Positions 39,662-48,050 of a DNA stretch of 64,000 nt are shown in pieces (the stretch's first letter is position 1; each line of letters opens with the position of its first letter). The translations under genes were made by a program, and so were the position numbers. The DNA is from Oscillospiraceae bacterium (GTDB taxonomy: Bacteria > Bacillota > Clostridia > Oscillospirales > Acutalibacteraceae). The notes under the pieces were generated by a model. That model was not told the DNA's origin. It did no database searches and saw only the letters and a list, made by a program, of their open reading frames with translations. The stretch covers positions 1-64,000 of the forward strand of contig JALCPO010000005.1 of assembly GCA_022650455.1 (NCBI GenBank), read 5' to 3'.

Positions 39662-41068
39662 ATGAAAATCTACAACACGCTGACCCGGAAGAAGGAAGAA
39701 TTTGTCCCCCTTGTTCCCGGCGAGGCGAAAATCTACGCCTGCGGCCCGACCGTTTACAACTTCATCCACATCGGAAACGCGAGGCCGATCTGCATTTTCG
39801 ACGTACTGCGCCGCTACCTGGAGTACCGCGGCATGAAGGTGACCTTCGTGCAGAATTTCACCGACATCGACGACAAGATCATTCGCCGCGCGAACGAGGA
39901 GCACACCGATTACCTGACGGTTTCCCGCCGGTACATCGAGGAATACAAGACTGACGCGAAAGGGCTGAACGTGCGCCCGGCGACCGTCCATCCGCTCGCG
40001 ACCGAAAACATCGACGAGATCATCGGCATCATCTCCACGCTGGTGGAAAAGGGATACGCGTACCCCGTCCCCGGCGGCGACGTGTATTTCCGGACCCTCA
40101 GGGACAGGGAATACGGGAAGCTTTCGCATCAGCCGCTGGACGACCTGAAGTCCGGCGCGCGCATCGCCGTTGGGGAGCAGAAGGAGGACCCGCTGGACTT
40201 CGCCCTGTGGAAAGGCTCGAAGCCCGGCGAGCCGAGCTGGATCTCCCCGTGGGGGAAAGGGCGCCCCGGCTGGCACATCGAGTGCTCCGCCATGGCGCGC
40301 CGCTACCTCGGCAGGACCATCGACATCCACTGCGGCGGGCAGGACCTGATCTTCCCGCACCACGAAAACGAGATTGCGCAGAGCGAATGCTGCAACGGCG
40401 TGCCGTTCGCCCATTACTGGATGCACAACGGGTACATCAACATCGACAACCGGAAAATGTCGAAATCCCTCGGCAATTTCTTCACCGTGCGCGACGTGGC
40501 GGAAAAGTACGGCTACGAGCCGATCCGCTACCTGATGGTTTCGGCGCATTACCGCACGCCGATCAACTACAGCGTGGACGTCATTGAGCAGTGCCGCGCC
40601 TCGCTGGAGCGTCTTTACAACTGCCGCGGCAACCTGGAATTTTTGATGCGGCATTCCCCCTCGGGCGAAAAAGAAGGGGAAAGAGCCGTCCGCCGCAGGC
40701 TGGAAGGCTACCAGGACAAATTCATCGAGTCCATGGAGGACGACCTGAACACCGCCGACGCGCTTTCGGCGCTGTTCGACCTGGCGAAGGACATCAACAC
40801 CAGCCTGAACGCCGCGGCCGCGCCGTCGAAGGAGCTCTGCGCGTCTGCGCTGGACCTTTTCAACGAGCTGGCGGACGTGCTCGGCCTTCTGTACGCAAAA
40901 AAGCAGGACTCCGCCGACGGGGAGATCGAGAAGCTGATCGAGGCGCGTGCGAAAGCCCGCAGGGAAAAGAACTGGGCGGAAGCCGACCGCATCCGCGACG
41001 AGCTGAAAGCCCGCCATGTGGTTGTGGAGGATACTCCGCAGGGCGCGAAGTGGAAGATCGTGGAATAA
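39662..41068 (+). CDS. cysS: Cysteinyl-tRNA synthetase
   Basis: [53 protein letters not shown]...[10 protein letters not shown]. Confidence 0.98.
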   Translation: MKIYNTLTRKKEEFVPLVPGEAKIYACGPTVYNFIHIGNARPICIFDVLRRYLEYRGMKVTFVQNFTDIDDKIIRRANEEHTDYLTVSRRYIEEYKTDAKGLNVRPATVHPLATENIDEIIGIISTLVEKGYAYPVPGGDVYFRTLRDREYGKLSHQPLDDLKSGARIAVGEQKEDPLDFALWKGSKPGEPSWISPWGKGRPGWHIECSAMARRYLGRTIDIHCGGQDLIFPHHENEIAQSECCNGVPFAHYWMHNGYINIDNRKMSKSLGNFFTVRDVAEKYGYEPIRYLMVSAHYRTPINYSVDVIEQCRASLERLYNCRGNLEFLMRHSPSGEKEGERAVRRRLEGYQDKFIESMEDDLNTADALSALFDLAKDINTSLNAAAAPSKELCASALDLFNELADVLGLLYAKKQDSADGEIEKLIEARAKARREKNWAEADRIRDELKARHVVVEDTPQGAKWKIVE

Positions 41069-41146
41069 AGCATGGGCGCTCGATAATATCCGAAACCGGA
41101 TGCCGGCGGTCCGGTATTTCGTGATTCAGACTCCGTTTCTTTTCAC

Positions 41147-41220
41147 CCGGCCTTTTCTTTCCGGAGAGAAAAGGCTGGCACAAAAATCCCCCGGGGCATA
41201 AACTGCTCTGGGGGTGTTTT
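41147..41220 (+). terminator. Two tandem hairpins between cysS and the Nramp-like gene
   Basis: GCCTTTTCT-N8-AGAAAAGGC and CCCCCGGGGCA-TAAAC-TGCTCTGGGGG (with G.U pairs) followed by TGTTTTC. Confidence 0.5.
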
Positions 41221-41221
41221 C

Positions 41222-42442
41222 ATGCGCGGAAAAAAGCGGCGGCCCTTTTTTCTGTTCCTGTTCCTCGGGCCGGGCCTTCTGGCCGCCATGGCGGACAACG
41301 ACGCGGGCGGGCTGATTTCCTACACCGTGACGGGCACGAAATTCGGCTGGGCGGTATTCGTGCCGCTCACCCTGTGCCTTGCCGCCGTGACCTACACCGT
41401 GCAGGAAATGGCGATGCGGCTCGGCGTGGCTTCCGGCCGCGGGTACACCCGGCTGCTGCGCGAACGCTATGGCACGGGCTGGATGGTGTTTCAGGTCGCG
41501 GCGCTTTTTCTGGAAAACCAGCTCACGCTCCTGACGGAATTCGTGGGGATGTCCGCCGGGCTGGAGCTTCTGGGCTTCCCGGTCTGGGCTGCCGTGGCCG
41601 TGAGCGTGGGGCTGGCGCTCTCCATCGCCGTGCTGAGCGGGTATAAGGCGAAGGAGCGCTTCGGGCTGCTGATCGGCTCGTTTCACCTGCTGTTTCTTTT
41701 TTTCGCGCTTTTTGCGCGCCCCGCCGCCGGGGTACAGGAGAGCGTGCGGCTCTGCTCCGGGCCTTCGTTCCGGTGGTACGCGGCGGCACTGGCGGGAAAC
41801 GCGATCGCCCCGTGGATGATCTTTTACCAGAACGGGGCCTATGCGGACAAAGGGATGAAAGCGCGGCACATCCGCGCCGGCCGGGCGGATACGCTGGCCG
41901 GCTGCGTGTGCCAGGGGCTTGTGGCGGCGGCCCTGATCTTCATCGGCTCCTCGCTGTACGGGATGGTCCCGGACCTGGAGAACGCGGGGGCGCCGCAGAT
42001 CGTCGCGGCTCTGGACGCGCGGTTCGGGCCGGCCGCGGGCGTGCTGTTCGCGCTGGGGCTGTTTGATTCCGGCCTGCTCGCGGCCGTGACGGTTTCGCTT
42101 TCTTCCTCGTGGAGCATCGCCGAGTCGTTCGGATGGTCGAAAAGCCTGAACGACAGCGTCCGCGAGGCGCCCGGGTTTTACGGAATCTACGCGTTCAGCG
42201 TCCTGCTTGCGGCGGGGATGGCCCTGGCGCCGGGCCTCAGGCTGAACGGGATCTCGGTATTCGTCCAGGTTGCGGGGGGCGCGCTGATGACCCCGATCCT
42301 TTTTTTCCTGACGCTGCTCACGTCGAATCGGGATGTGATGGGGGAACATGCGAACAGCCTCCGGCAAAAGGTCCGGGCTTGGGTCTGCGTGGGAATTTTA
42401 ATGGCGGTGTCGGCGTTTGCGGCCGCTCTGGCTATTGTTTAG
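41222..42442 (+). CDS. Nramp-family-like divalent metal transporter, divergent
   Basis: GPGLLAAMADNDAGGLISYTVTGTKFGWAVFVPL...NAIAPWMIFYQNGAYADKG; 11-TM Nramp-like layout. Confidence 0.8.
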   Translation: MRGKKRRPFFLFLFLGPGLLAAMADNDAGGLISYTVTGTKFGWAVFVPLTLCLAAVTYTVQEMAMRLGVASGRGYTRLLRERYGTGWMVFQVAALFLENQLTLLTEFVGMSAGLELLGFPVWAAVAVSVGLALSIAVLSGYKAKERFGLLIGSFHLLFLFFALFARPAAGVQESVRLCSGPSFRWYAAALAGNAIAPWMIFYQNGAYADKGMKARHIRAGRADTLAGCVCQGLVAAALIFIGSSLYGMVPDLENAGAPQIVAALDARFGPAAGVLFALGLFDSGLLAAVTVSLSSSWSIAESFGWSKSLNDSVREAPGFYGIYAFSVLLAAGMALAPGLRLNGISVFVQVAGGALMTPILFFLTLLTSNRDVMGEHANSLRQKVRAWVCVGILMAVSAFAAALAIV

Positions 42443-42524
42443 GGGGAACCGGAGCTTGCGCGGTTCCCGGTTTGGGGATACAATGGGAAGCGGACGGATT
42501 TGTGAATCGGGAAGGGAAAGCGGA

Positions 42525-43013
42525 ATGGCAAAAGAGCTGAAGACCAATGTGATGCGGATTCTGGAACAGGCGAAAATCCCTTACAAGGCGTGGTTTTACG
42601 ACAACAAGGACGGGAAGATCGACGGCGTTTCCGTCGCGCGCAAGCTGGGCGAGAACGTGGACCAGGTATTCAAGACGCTGGTGACGCGCGGCGCGGACAA
42701 AAACTACTATGTGTTCGCGGTTCCCGTCGCGATGGAGCTCAACCGGAAGGCCGCGGCGAAAAGCGTGGGCGTCAAGTCGGTCGAGATGATCCATGTGAGT
42801 GAGATCAACCGGGTAACCGGATATATCCGCGGCGGATGCTCGCCCGTGGGGATGAAAAAGCAGTTCCGCACGGTCATCGACCGGCGGTGCGAGGCGCTGG
42901 ACACGATCCTGGTGAGCGGCGGGAGAATCGGCACGCAGGTCGAGGTGAACCCGAAACGGCTGCTGGACCTGATCGGCGGCACGACGGCGGAGATTGCCGA
43001 GCAGGCAGACTGA
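42525..43013 (+). CDS. ybaK: Cys-tRNA(Pro) deacylase (YbaK/EbsC)
   Basis: TNVMRILEQAKIPYKAWFYDNK...TLVTRGADKNYYVFAVPVAMELNRKAAAKSVGVKSVEMI...GYIRGGCSPVGMKKQFRTVID. Confidence 0.93.
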   Translation: MAKELKTNVMRILEQAKIPYKAWFYDNKDGKIDGVSVARKLGENVDQVFKTLVTRGADKNYYVFAVPVAMELNRKAAAKSVGVKSVEMIHVSEINRVTGYIRGGCSPVGMKKQFRTVIDRRCEALDTILVSGGRIGTQVEVNPKRLLDLIGGTTAEIAEQAD

Positions 43014-43084
43014 GTCTGCACGTACGGCCCGGCGCGGGGCATGGAGTGGATTTTCGGCTTGTGCGGATTTCGGAAAACGGATCC

Positions 43085-43462
43085 TTATTTCAAAACCGCG
43101 GTGACCTCGACCTCGCACAGGGCGCCCTTCGGAAGGGCTTTGACCGCCACGCAGGAGCGCGCCGGCTTCCCGGTGAAATACTTGGCGTAGACGGCGTTGA
43201 ACGCGGCAAAGTCGTTCATATCCGCAAGAAAACAGGTGGTTTTCACCACGTCGGCGTAACCTGCCCCGGCGGCCTTCAGAATCTCGCCAACGTTCCGGAT
43301 GGCCTGCTCCGCCTGCGCGGAAATATCGCCCCTTGCGAGCTCGCCCGTCGCCGGGACGATGGGAATCTGGCCGCTGGCAAAGACGGTGTTCCCCGCCACG
43401 AGGGCCTGCGAATAGGGCCCGATCGCGGCCGGGGCGCTTTTTGTGGAAACGGTTTTCAGCAT
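43085..43462 (-). CDS. ridA: RidA family reactive imine/enamine deaminase
   Basis: MLKTVSTKSAPAAIGPYSQALVAGNTVFASGQIPIVPATGEL...VVKTTCFLADMNDFAAFNAVYAKYF. Confidence 0.94.
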   Translation of the reverse strand: MLKTVSTKSAPAAIGPYSQALVAGNTVFASGQIPIVPATGELARGDISAQAEQAIRNVGEILKAAGAGYADVVKTTCFLADMNDFAAFNAVYAKYFTGKPARSCVAVKALPKGALCEVEVTAVLK

Positions 43463-43686
43463 GACAATGCTTCCTTTCTGAATTCGGCTTTGTCTTAGTT
43501 TAATCTCTGGCCGGGAAAATGTAAAGCGGAGGTTTCGGATCCGCCCGGGCGGGCGGCCCCGCCGGGAAGCCGTCCTTTTTGCCGCAGCGTCTTTTTGAAC
43601 CGCTCCCGGCCGGAAAACTTTCAAAACTTCCGTTTTCGGGGGAATTTCGTTTCTTTTTGCGGAATTGCTGTCCCGCGGGGAAAAGC

Positions 43687-44880
43687 TCAGCCGATAATCC
43701 GGTAGCCGGCTTTGACGATGGCTTCGCGGATTTCGTTCCGGTGTGCGCGGTTCCGCGTTTCGATGCCGATGGAGAGCGTGCAGGCGGTGATGTCGGTTTC
43801 CTCGCCGCTGCGGTCGTGCCGCACGCTGATAACGTTGCCGCCGAGGTCGGCAATGATGGCGGAGACTTCTTTCAGCTCCCCGGGGCGGTCGGTCAGCTCG
43901 ATGGTGAGCCGCCCCTGGCGCCCTTCCTTGAGCAGGCCTCGGTTGATGACGCGCGAGAGGATGGTCACGTCGATATTGCCGCCCGAGACCACGCAGACCG
44001 CTTTTTTCCCTTTGATGTCCGCCTTGCCGAACATGGCGGCGGCCACGGACACGGCCCCCGCGCCCTCGGCGACCATTTTGTGCTGCTCCATTAAGGCAAG
44101 AATGGCGGTGGCGGTCTCGTCGTCCGTCACGGTGAGGATGCCGTCGACATAATTCGCGCAGAGGTTGTAAGTCAGCTTGCCGGGGCATTTGACGGCGATG
44201 CCGTCCGCAAACGTGGAGACGCTTTCGAGCGGCTCGATCTTTTTATCCCGGAGAGCCCGGGCCATGCTGGGCGCCCCCGCCGCCTGGACGCCGTAGACCC
44301 TGCACTGAGGACGGAGCGCCTTCACCGCGTAGGCCACGCCGGAGACCAGACCGCCGCCGCCGACCGGGACGAACACCACGTCCGCGTCCGGGAGCTGCTG
44401 GAGGATTTCGAGCCCGATGGTTCCCTGCCCGGCAATGACGTCCTCGTCGTCGAAGGGATGGATCAGCACGGCGCCGCTTTCCTTTTGCAGGCGGCACGCC
44501 TCGCGGTAGGCGTCGTCGTAAACGCCCTTGACCAGCCGGACCTCCGCGCCGTAGCGGCGCGTCGCCTCGACCTTGGAAATCGGGGCGCCGTCCGGGATGC
44601 AGATGAGCGCCGGGATCCCGTTCTTCGCCGCGGCGAGGGCGACGCCCTGCGCGTGGTTCCCGGCGGAGCAGGCGATGACGCCGCGTTTCTTCTCTTCCGG
44701 GGACAGGCGGCTGATCTTGTTGTACGCCCCGCGGACCTTGAACGAGCCGGTCACCTGAAGATTCTCCGTTTTTAAGTAGATGTCGCTTTCCGGGTTGAGG
44801 CGGGGCGCCTTGATCAGGTCCGTCCGGCGGGCCACGTCCTTCAGGGTAAAGGCCGCCTGGTAGATTTTGTCCAGCGTCAT
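43687..44880 (-). CDS. ilvA: Threonine ammonia-lyase with C-terminal ACT domain
   Basis: TDLIKAPRLNPESDIYLKTENLQVTGSFKVRGAYNKISRLSPEEKKRGVIACSAGNHAQGVALAAAKNGIPA; C-terminal ACT region. Confidence 0.93.
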   Translation of the reverse strand: MTLDKIYQAAFTLKDVARRTDLIKAPRLNPESDIYLKTENLQVTGSFKVRGAYNKISRLSPEEKKRGVIACSAGNHAQGVALAAAKNGIPALICIPDGAPISKVEATRRYGAEVRLVKGVYDDAYREACRLQKESGAVLIHPFDDEDVIAGQGTIGLEILQQLPDADVVFVPVGGGGLVSGVAYAVKALRPQCRVYGVQAAGAPSMARALRDKKIEPLESVSTFADGIAVKCPGKLTYNLCANYVDGILTVTDDETATAILALMEQHKMVAEGAGAVSVAAAMFGKADIKGKKAVCVVSGGNIDVTILSRVINRGLLKEGRQGRLTIELTDRPGELKEVSAIIADLGGNVISVRHDRSGEETDITACTLSIGIETRNRAHRNEIREAIVKAGYRIIG

Positions 44881-44932
44881 GGCCGGTTCCTCCTTTTCTG
44901 TGCTGTTCTGTGTTGTTTGATCTGCTGCGCCG

Positions 44933-45421
44933 TCACGTTGCCATGGCCATGGAGCCGGTGCGCAGGATCTTGAGAATGTGGTAGGGGCTGTAAAGCTCGA
45001 TGAGGGAGTTGAGGGTACCGGCGTCGCCGGTCAGCTCGACGATCATGAAATCTTCCGCCACGCTGAGAATGTTCGCGCGGAACACGGCGGCGATCTGAAC
45101 CAGGTGCCAGCTGTTCCGGGGCGTGCGTCTCACTTTCAGCAGGAGATGCTCGCGCACCACGGATTTTTTGGGGTCCAGAATGTCGACTTCCTCGATGTCC
45201 ACCAGCTTGCAGAGCTGTTTGTCCGCCTGGCGCACGATGCGGTCGTCGCCCGAAACGACGATTAAAATGCGGGAATACTCCGCGTTTTCCGTCTGCGACG
45301 CGACAATGCTGAGAATGTTGTAGCACCTGCGGCTGAACAGCCCCGCGATCCGGAGCAGGACCCCCGGGTTGTTTTTTGCCAGCACCGAAAGAATATATTC
45401 CTTTTCGCCTGTCTCCTGCAA
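44933..45421 (-). CDS. ilvN: Acetolactate synthase small subunit
   Basis: EKEYILSVLAKNNPGVLLRIAGLFSRRCYNILSIVASQTENAEYSRILIVVSGDD. Confidence 0.93.
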   Translation of the reverse strand: MQETGEKEYILSVLAKNNPGVLLRIAGLFSRRCYNILSIVASQTENAEYSRILIVVSGDDRIVRQADKQLCKLVDIEEVDILDPKKSVVREHLLLKVRRTPRNSWHLVQIAAVFRANILSVAEDFMIVELTGDAGTLNSLIELYSPYHILKILRTGSMAMAT

Positions 45422-45487
45422 TTCCGTTTCCCCCTTCGATAAAATTTCGTTTTTGCAACGGAGTCTGCTGACGGGAGATTCCCCGCG

Positions 45488-47155
45488 CTACATTTCCAGG
45501 ATCGGGTCTTCCACCGACCCGCCCGCGGGGACCATGGGCAGCACGTTCTCGTCTTTGCTGATGAGACAGTCGATCAGCACCGGGCCGCGGGACGAAAGCG
45601 CCTCGCGGAGGACCGGCTCGATCTCGTGCTTTTTGGCGATTTTCAGGGCCTTCACGCCGAACGCGCCGGCGAGCTTGGCATAGTCCGTATTGCCGTCCAC
45701 GTCCGTCTGGGAGAACCGGCCGCCGTAAAACAGCTTCTGCCACTGGCGCACCATGCCGAGCGTGCGGTTGTCGAAGATCAGCTCGACGACCGGGATGCTG
45801 TACCGCGCCAGCGTGGAGAGCTCCGCGCAGTTCATGTGGAAGCTGCCGTCGCCCGCGCAGTTGACGACGGTTTCCTCGGGCTCCGCCGTTTTCGCGCCGA
45901 TGGCCGCCCCCAGCCCGAACCCCATGGTGCCGAGCCCGCCCGAGGTGATGAAATGCCGCGGTTTGCGGAAGGTGTAGTACTGCGCCGCCCACATCTGGTG
46001 CTGGCCGACCTCCGTCGTGAGGACCGCCCCGCCGCCCGTGAGGCGGGAGAGCGTTTCCAGCACGGCCTGCGGCGTGACCTCGTCCGGCCCGCCGGCCTGC
46101 CGGAGCGGGAAATCGCGCTTCCAGCCTGCCGCCTGTTTCATCCAGCCGGCGTGGTCCTGCTGCGGAAGCAGCCCGTTGAGCCTGGCGAGGATGCTTTTCA
46201 CGTCGCCCTGCAGCTTCCAGTCGACATCGATGTTCTTGCCGAACTCCGCAGCGTCGATGTCGATCTGAAGGATTTTGCAATGGCGGGCGAACAGCCCGGC
46301 GTTGCAGAGGACGCGGTCGGAGAACCGGGTGCCCGCCGCGACCAGAAGGTCGCAGTTCTTGATCGCCTCGGCGGAAGCCTTGGTTCCGTGCATGCCGAGC
46401 ATCCCGAGGTAGCGGCCGCCGCTCTGGTCGTAGCCGCCCTGGCACATCAGCGAGCAGGAGACGGGCGCGTCGGCCTTTTCCGCGAACTCCGCCGCTTCCC
46501 GCGCCGCGCCGCCGGAAACGACGCCGCCGCCGCAGTAGAAGAACGGCCGTTTGCTGCTCCGGAGCATCGCGAGCGCCCGGGAGAGCTGCCCGTCGGGCGG
46601 AAGGTCCGCGGCGGGGAAAGGCTCCGGGCGGCGCGGCGTAAACTCGGTTTTGAGCGCGGTGATGTCCTTCGGGATGTCCACCAGGACCGGGCCCTTGCGG
46701 CCGGAGCCGGCGATTCGGAACGCGCTGCGCAGCGTGTCCGCCAGGCGCTCCACATGCTTGACGAGGTAATTGTGCTTGGTGACCGGCATGGTGATGCCGG
46801 TGATGTCCACTTCCTGGAAGCTGTCCAGCCCCAGGAGGTCGCGGGTCACGTTGCCGGTGATGGCCACCACGGGGACGGAATCCATGTACGCCGTGGCGAT
46901 TCCCGTGACCAGGTTGGTCGCGCCCGGGCCGGAAGTGGCGATGCAGACCCCCGTCCGGCCGGAGGCACGCGCGTAGCCGTCCGCCGCGTGGGCCGCCGCC
47001 TGCTCGTGGCAGGTGCGGATGTGCCGGATCCGGTCCCGGTACTCGTACAGGGCGTCGTAGAGGTTCAGCACGGCGCCGCCCGGGTAGCCGAAAACGGTGT
47101 CCACCCCCTGCTCCAGCAGGCATTCCATTACGATTTGCGCTCCCGTCAGCAACAT
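45488..47155 (-). CDS. ilvB: Acetolactate synthase large subunit
   Basis: MLLTGAQIVMECLLEQGVDTVFGYPGGAVLNLYDALY...RTCHEQAAAHAADGYARASGRTGVCIATSGPGATNLVTGIATAYMDS. Confidence 0.96.
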   Translation of the reverse strand: MLLTGAQIVMECLLEQGVDTVFGYPGGAVLNLYDALYEYRDRIRHIRTCHEQAAAHAADGYARASGRTGVCIATSGPGATNLVTGIATAYMDSVPVVAITGNVTRDLLGLDSFQEVDITGITMPVTKHNYLVKHVERLADTLRSAFRIAGSGRKGPVLVDIPKDITALKTEFTPRRPEPFPAADLPPDGQLSRALAMLRSSKRPFFYCGGGVVSGGAAREAAEFAEKADAPVSCSLMCQGGYDQSGGRYLGMLGMHGTKASAEAIKNCDLLVAAGTRFSDRVLCNAGLFARHCKILQIDIDAAEFGKNIDVDWKLQGDVKSILARLNGLLPQQDHAGWMKQAAGWKRDFPLRQAGGPDEVTPQAVLETLSRLTGGGAVLTTEVGQHQMWAAQYYTFRKPRHFITSGGLGTMGFGLGAAIGAKTAEPEETVVNCAGDGSFHMNCAELSTLARYSIPVVELIFDNRTLGMVRQWQKLFYGGRFSQTDVDGNTDYAKLAGAFGVKALKIAKKHEIEPVLREALSSRGPVLIDCLISKDENVLPMVPAGGSVEDPILEM

Positions 47156-47219
47156 TTCGGCTCCTCCTATCAGACTTGTTTTCCCGGGCCGGCGGATTTT
47201 TCCGCGCGGTTTGGGAAAT

Positions 47220-47488
47220 AAAAAAAGCTTCCGCCTCTTTGTTAGAGGCGAAAGCTGTAAGCTTCGCGGTACCACTCTACTTGCCGCAGCGATGCGGCAT
47301 CTCTGTGTGCATCCGACAATGCACTTCCCTGTAACGGGGGAAAACCGGGATCCGCTTACTCGCTGACGCTTTCGGCATCCTGCTCCAGGGTGATCTCCTG
47401 CAGACTCCGCACCGCCTCACACCAACCGGCGGCTCTCTGGATGCGGGATGTTCTGCAATCCTTCCCTTTCGGCGCATTTGATTTGATT
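47220..47488 (-). promoter_or_regulatory. T-box leader, Ile-type (specifier ATC at 47394-47392)
   Basis: Minus-strand promoter TTGACA-N17-TATGCT; AGAGTGGTACCGCG at 47278-47265; terminator hairpin 47255-47226 followed by T7; GGAGATCACCCTGGAGC specifier context. TGGT fits tRNA-Ile A73. Confidence 0.9.
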
Positions 47489-47645
47489 GCCTTCCAGCAT
47501 ATGCCGTTTCCGCGGATTTGTCAACCGGTTTTTGATAAAAATTTTAAAAAATTGTTGCCGGAAACGAAATTTGTTGGATTTTAACAATTTAATCTGCAAA
47601 AGTGGAGAAGCGGTTTGGAGTTTTCCACAATTCGTGAAAAAACGG

Positions 47646-47675
47646 TTGACAAAGTTTCAAAGCGCGTGCTAAGAT
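47646..47675 (+). promoter_or_regulatory. Sigma-A-type promoter of the cstA T-box transcript
   Basis: TTGACA-N18-TAAGAT. Confidence 0.7.
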
Positions 47676-47684
47676 GGTGCACAA

Positions 47685-47968
47685 AGAATACTGCGAAATG
47701 CAGCGATCGGGTAAAAGTTTCGGATTTTTCCCTTGCAGAGAGCCGCTGGCTGGTGCAAAGCGGAAGGGTATTCCGGGACGACATCTCCCGTGAGCAGCCG
47801 GGTTGAACGCGCAGCCATTAGATCCGGCCGGTTCTAGACCGTTACATCTGGCCGCATGGGGCGGGGCCCGCCCGTTGCGGATGAGCAGGCCGCGAAACAG
47901 CGGCAAGCAGAGTGGTACCGCGGAACAGAACCTCCGTCTCTGAATCAATCAGAGACGGAGGTTTTTTA
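47685..47968 (+). promoter_or_regulatory. T-box leader upstream of CstA-family gene, probably Ile-type (specifier ATC at 47783-47785)
   Basis: GCAGAGAGCC distal element; GACGACATCTCCCGTGAGCAG specifier region; T-box AGAGTGGTACCGCGG (47909-47923); terminator AACCTCCGTCTCTGA-ATCAA-TCAGAGACGGAGGTTTTTT (47929-47968). Confidence 0.88.
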
Positions 47969-48050
47969 ATTTGCCGGAAACCGCCGCGGCGGTGTTCTTT
48001 GCGGGGATCCATCATCGTTTTTTATACGGATGAGGAAGGGAAGAGAAGGT

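Noticed and set aside
47783-47785. Reading the cstA T-box specifier as GAC (Asp)
   Set aside because: Spacing to TGAGC differs from the other two T-boxes in the window, and TGGT in the bulge does not match the G73 discriminator of tRNA-Asp.
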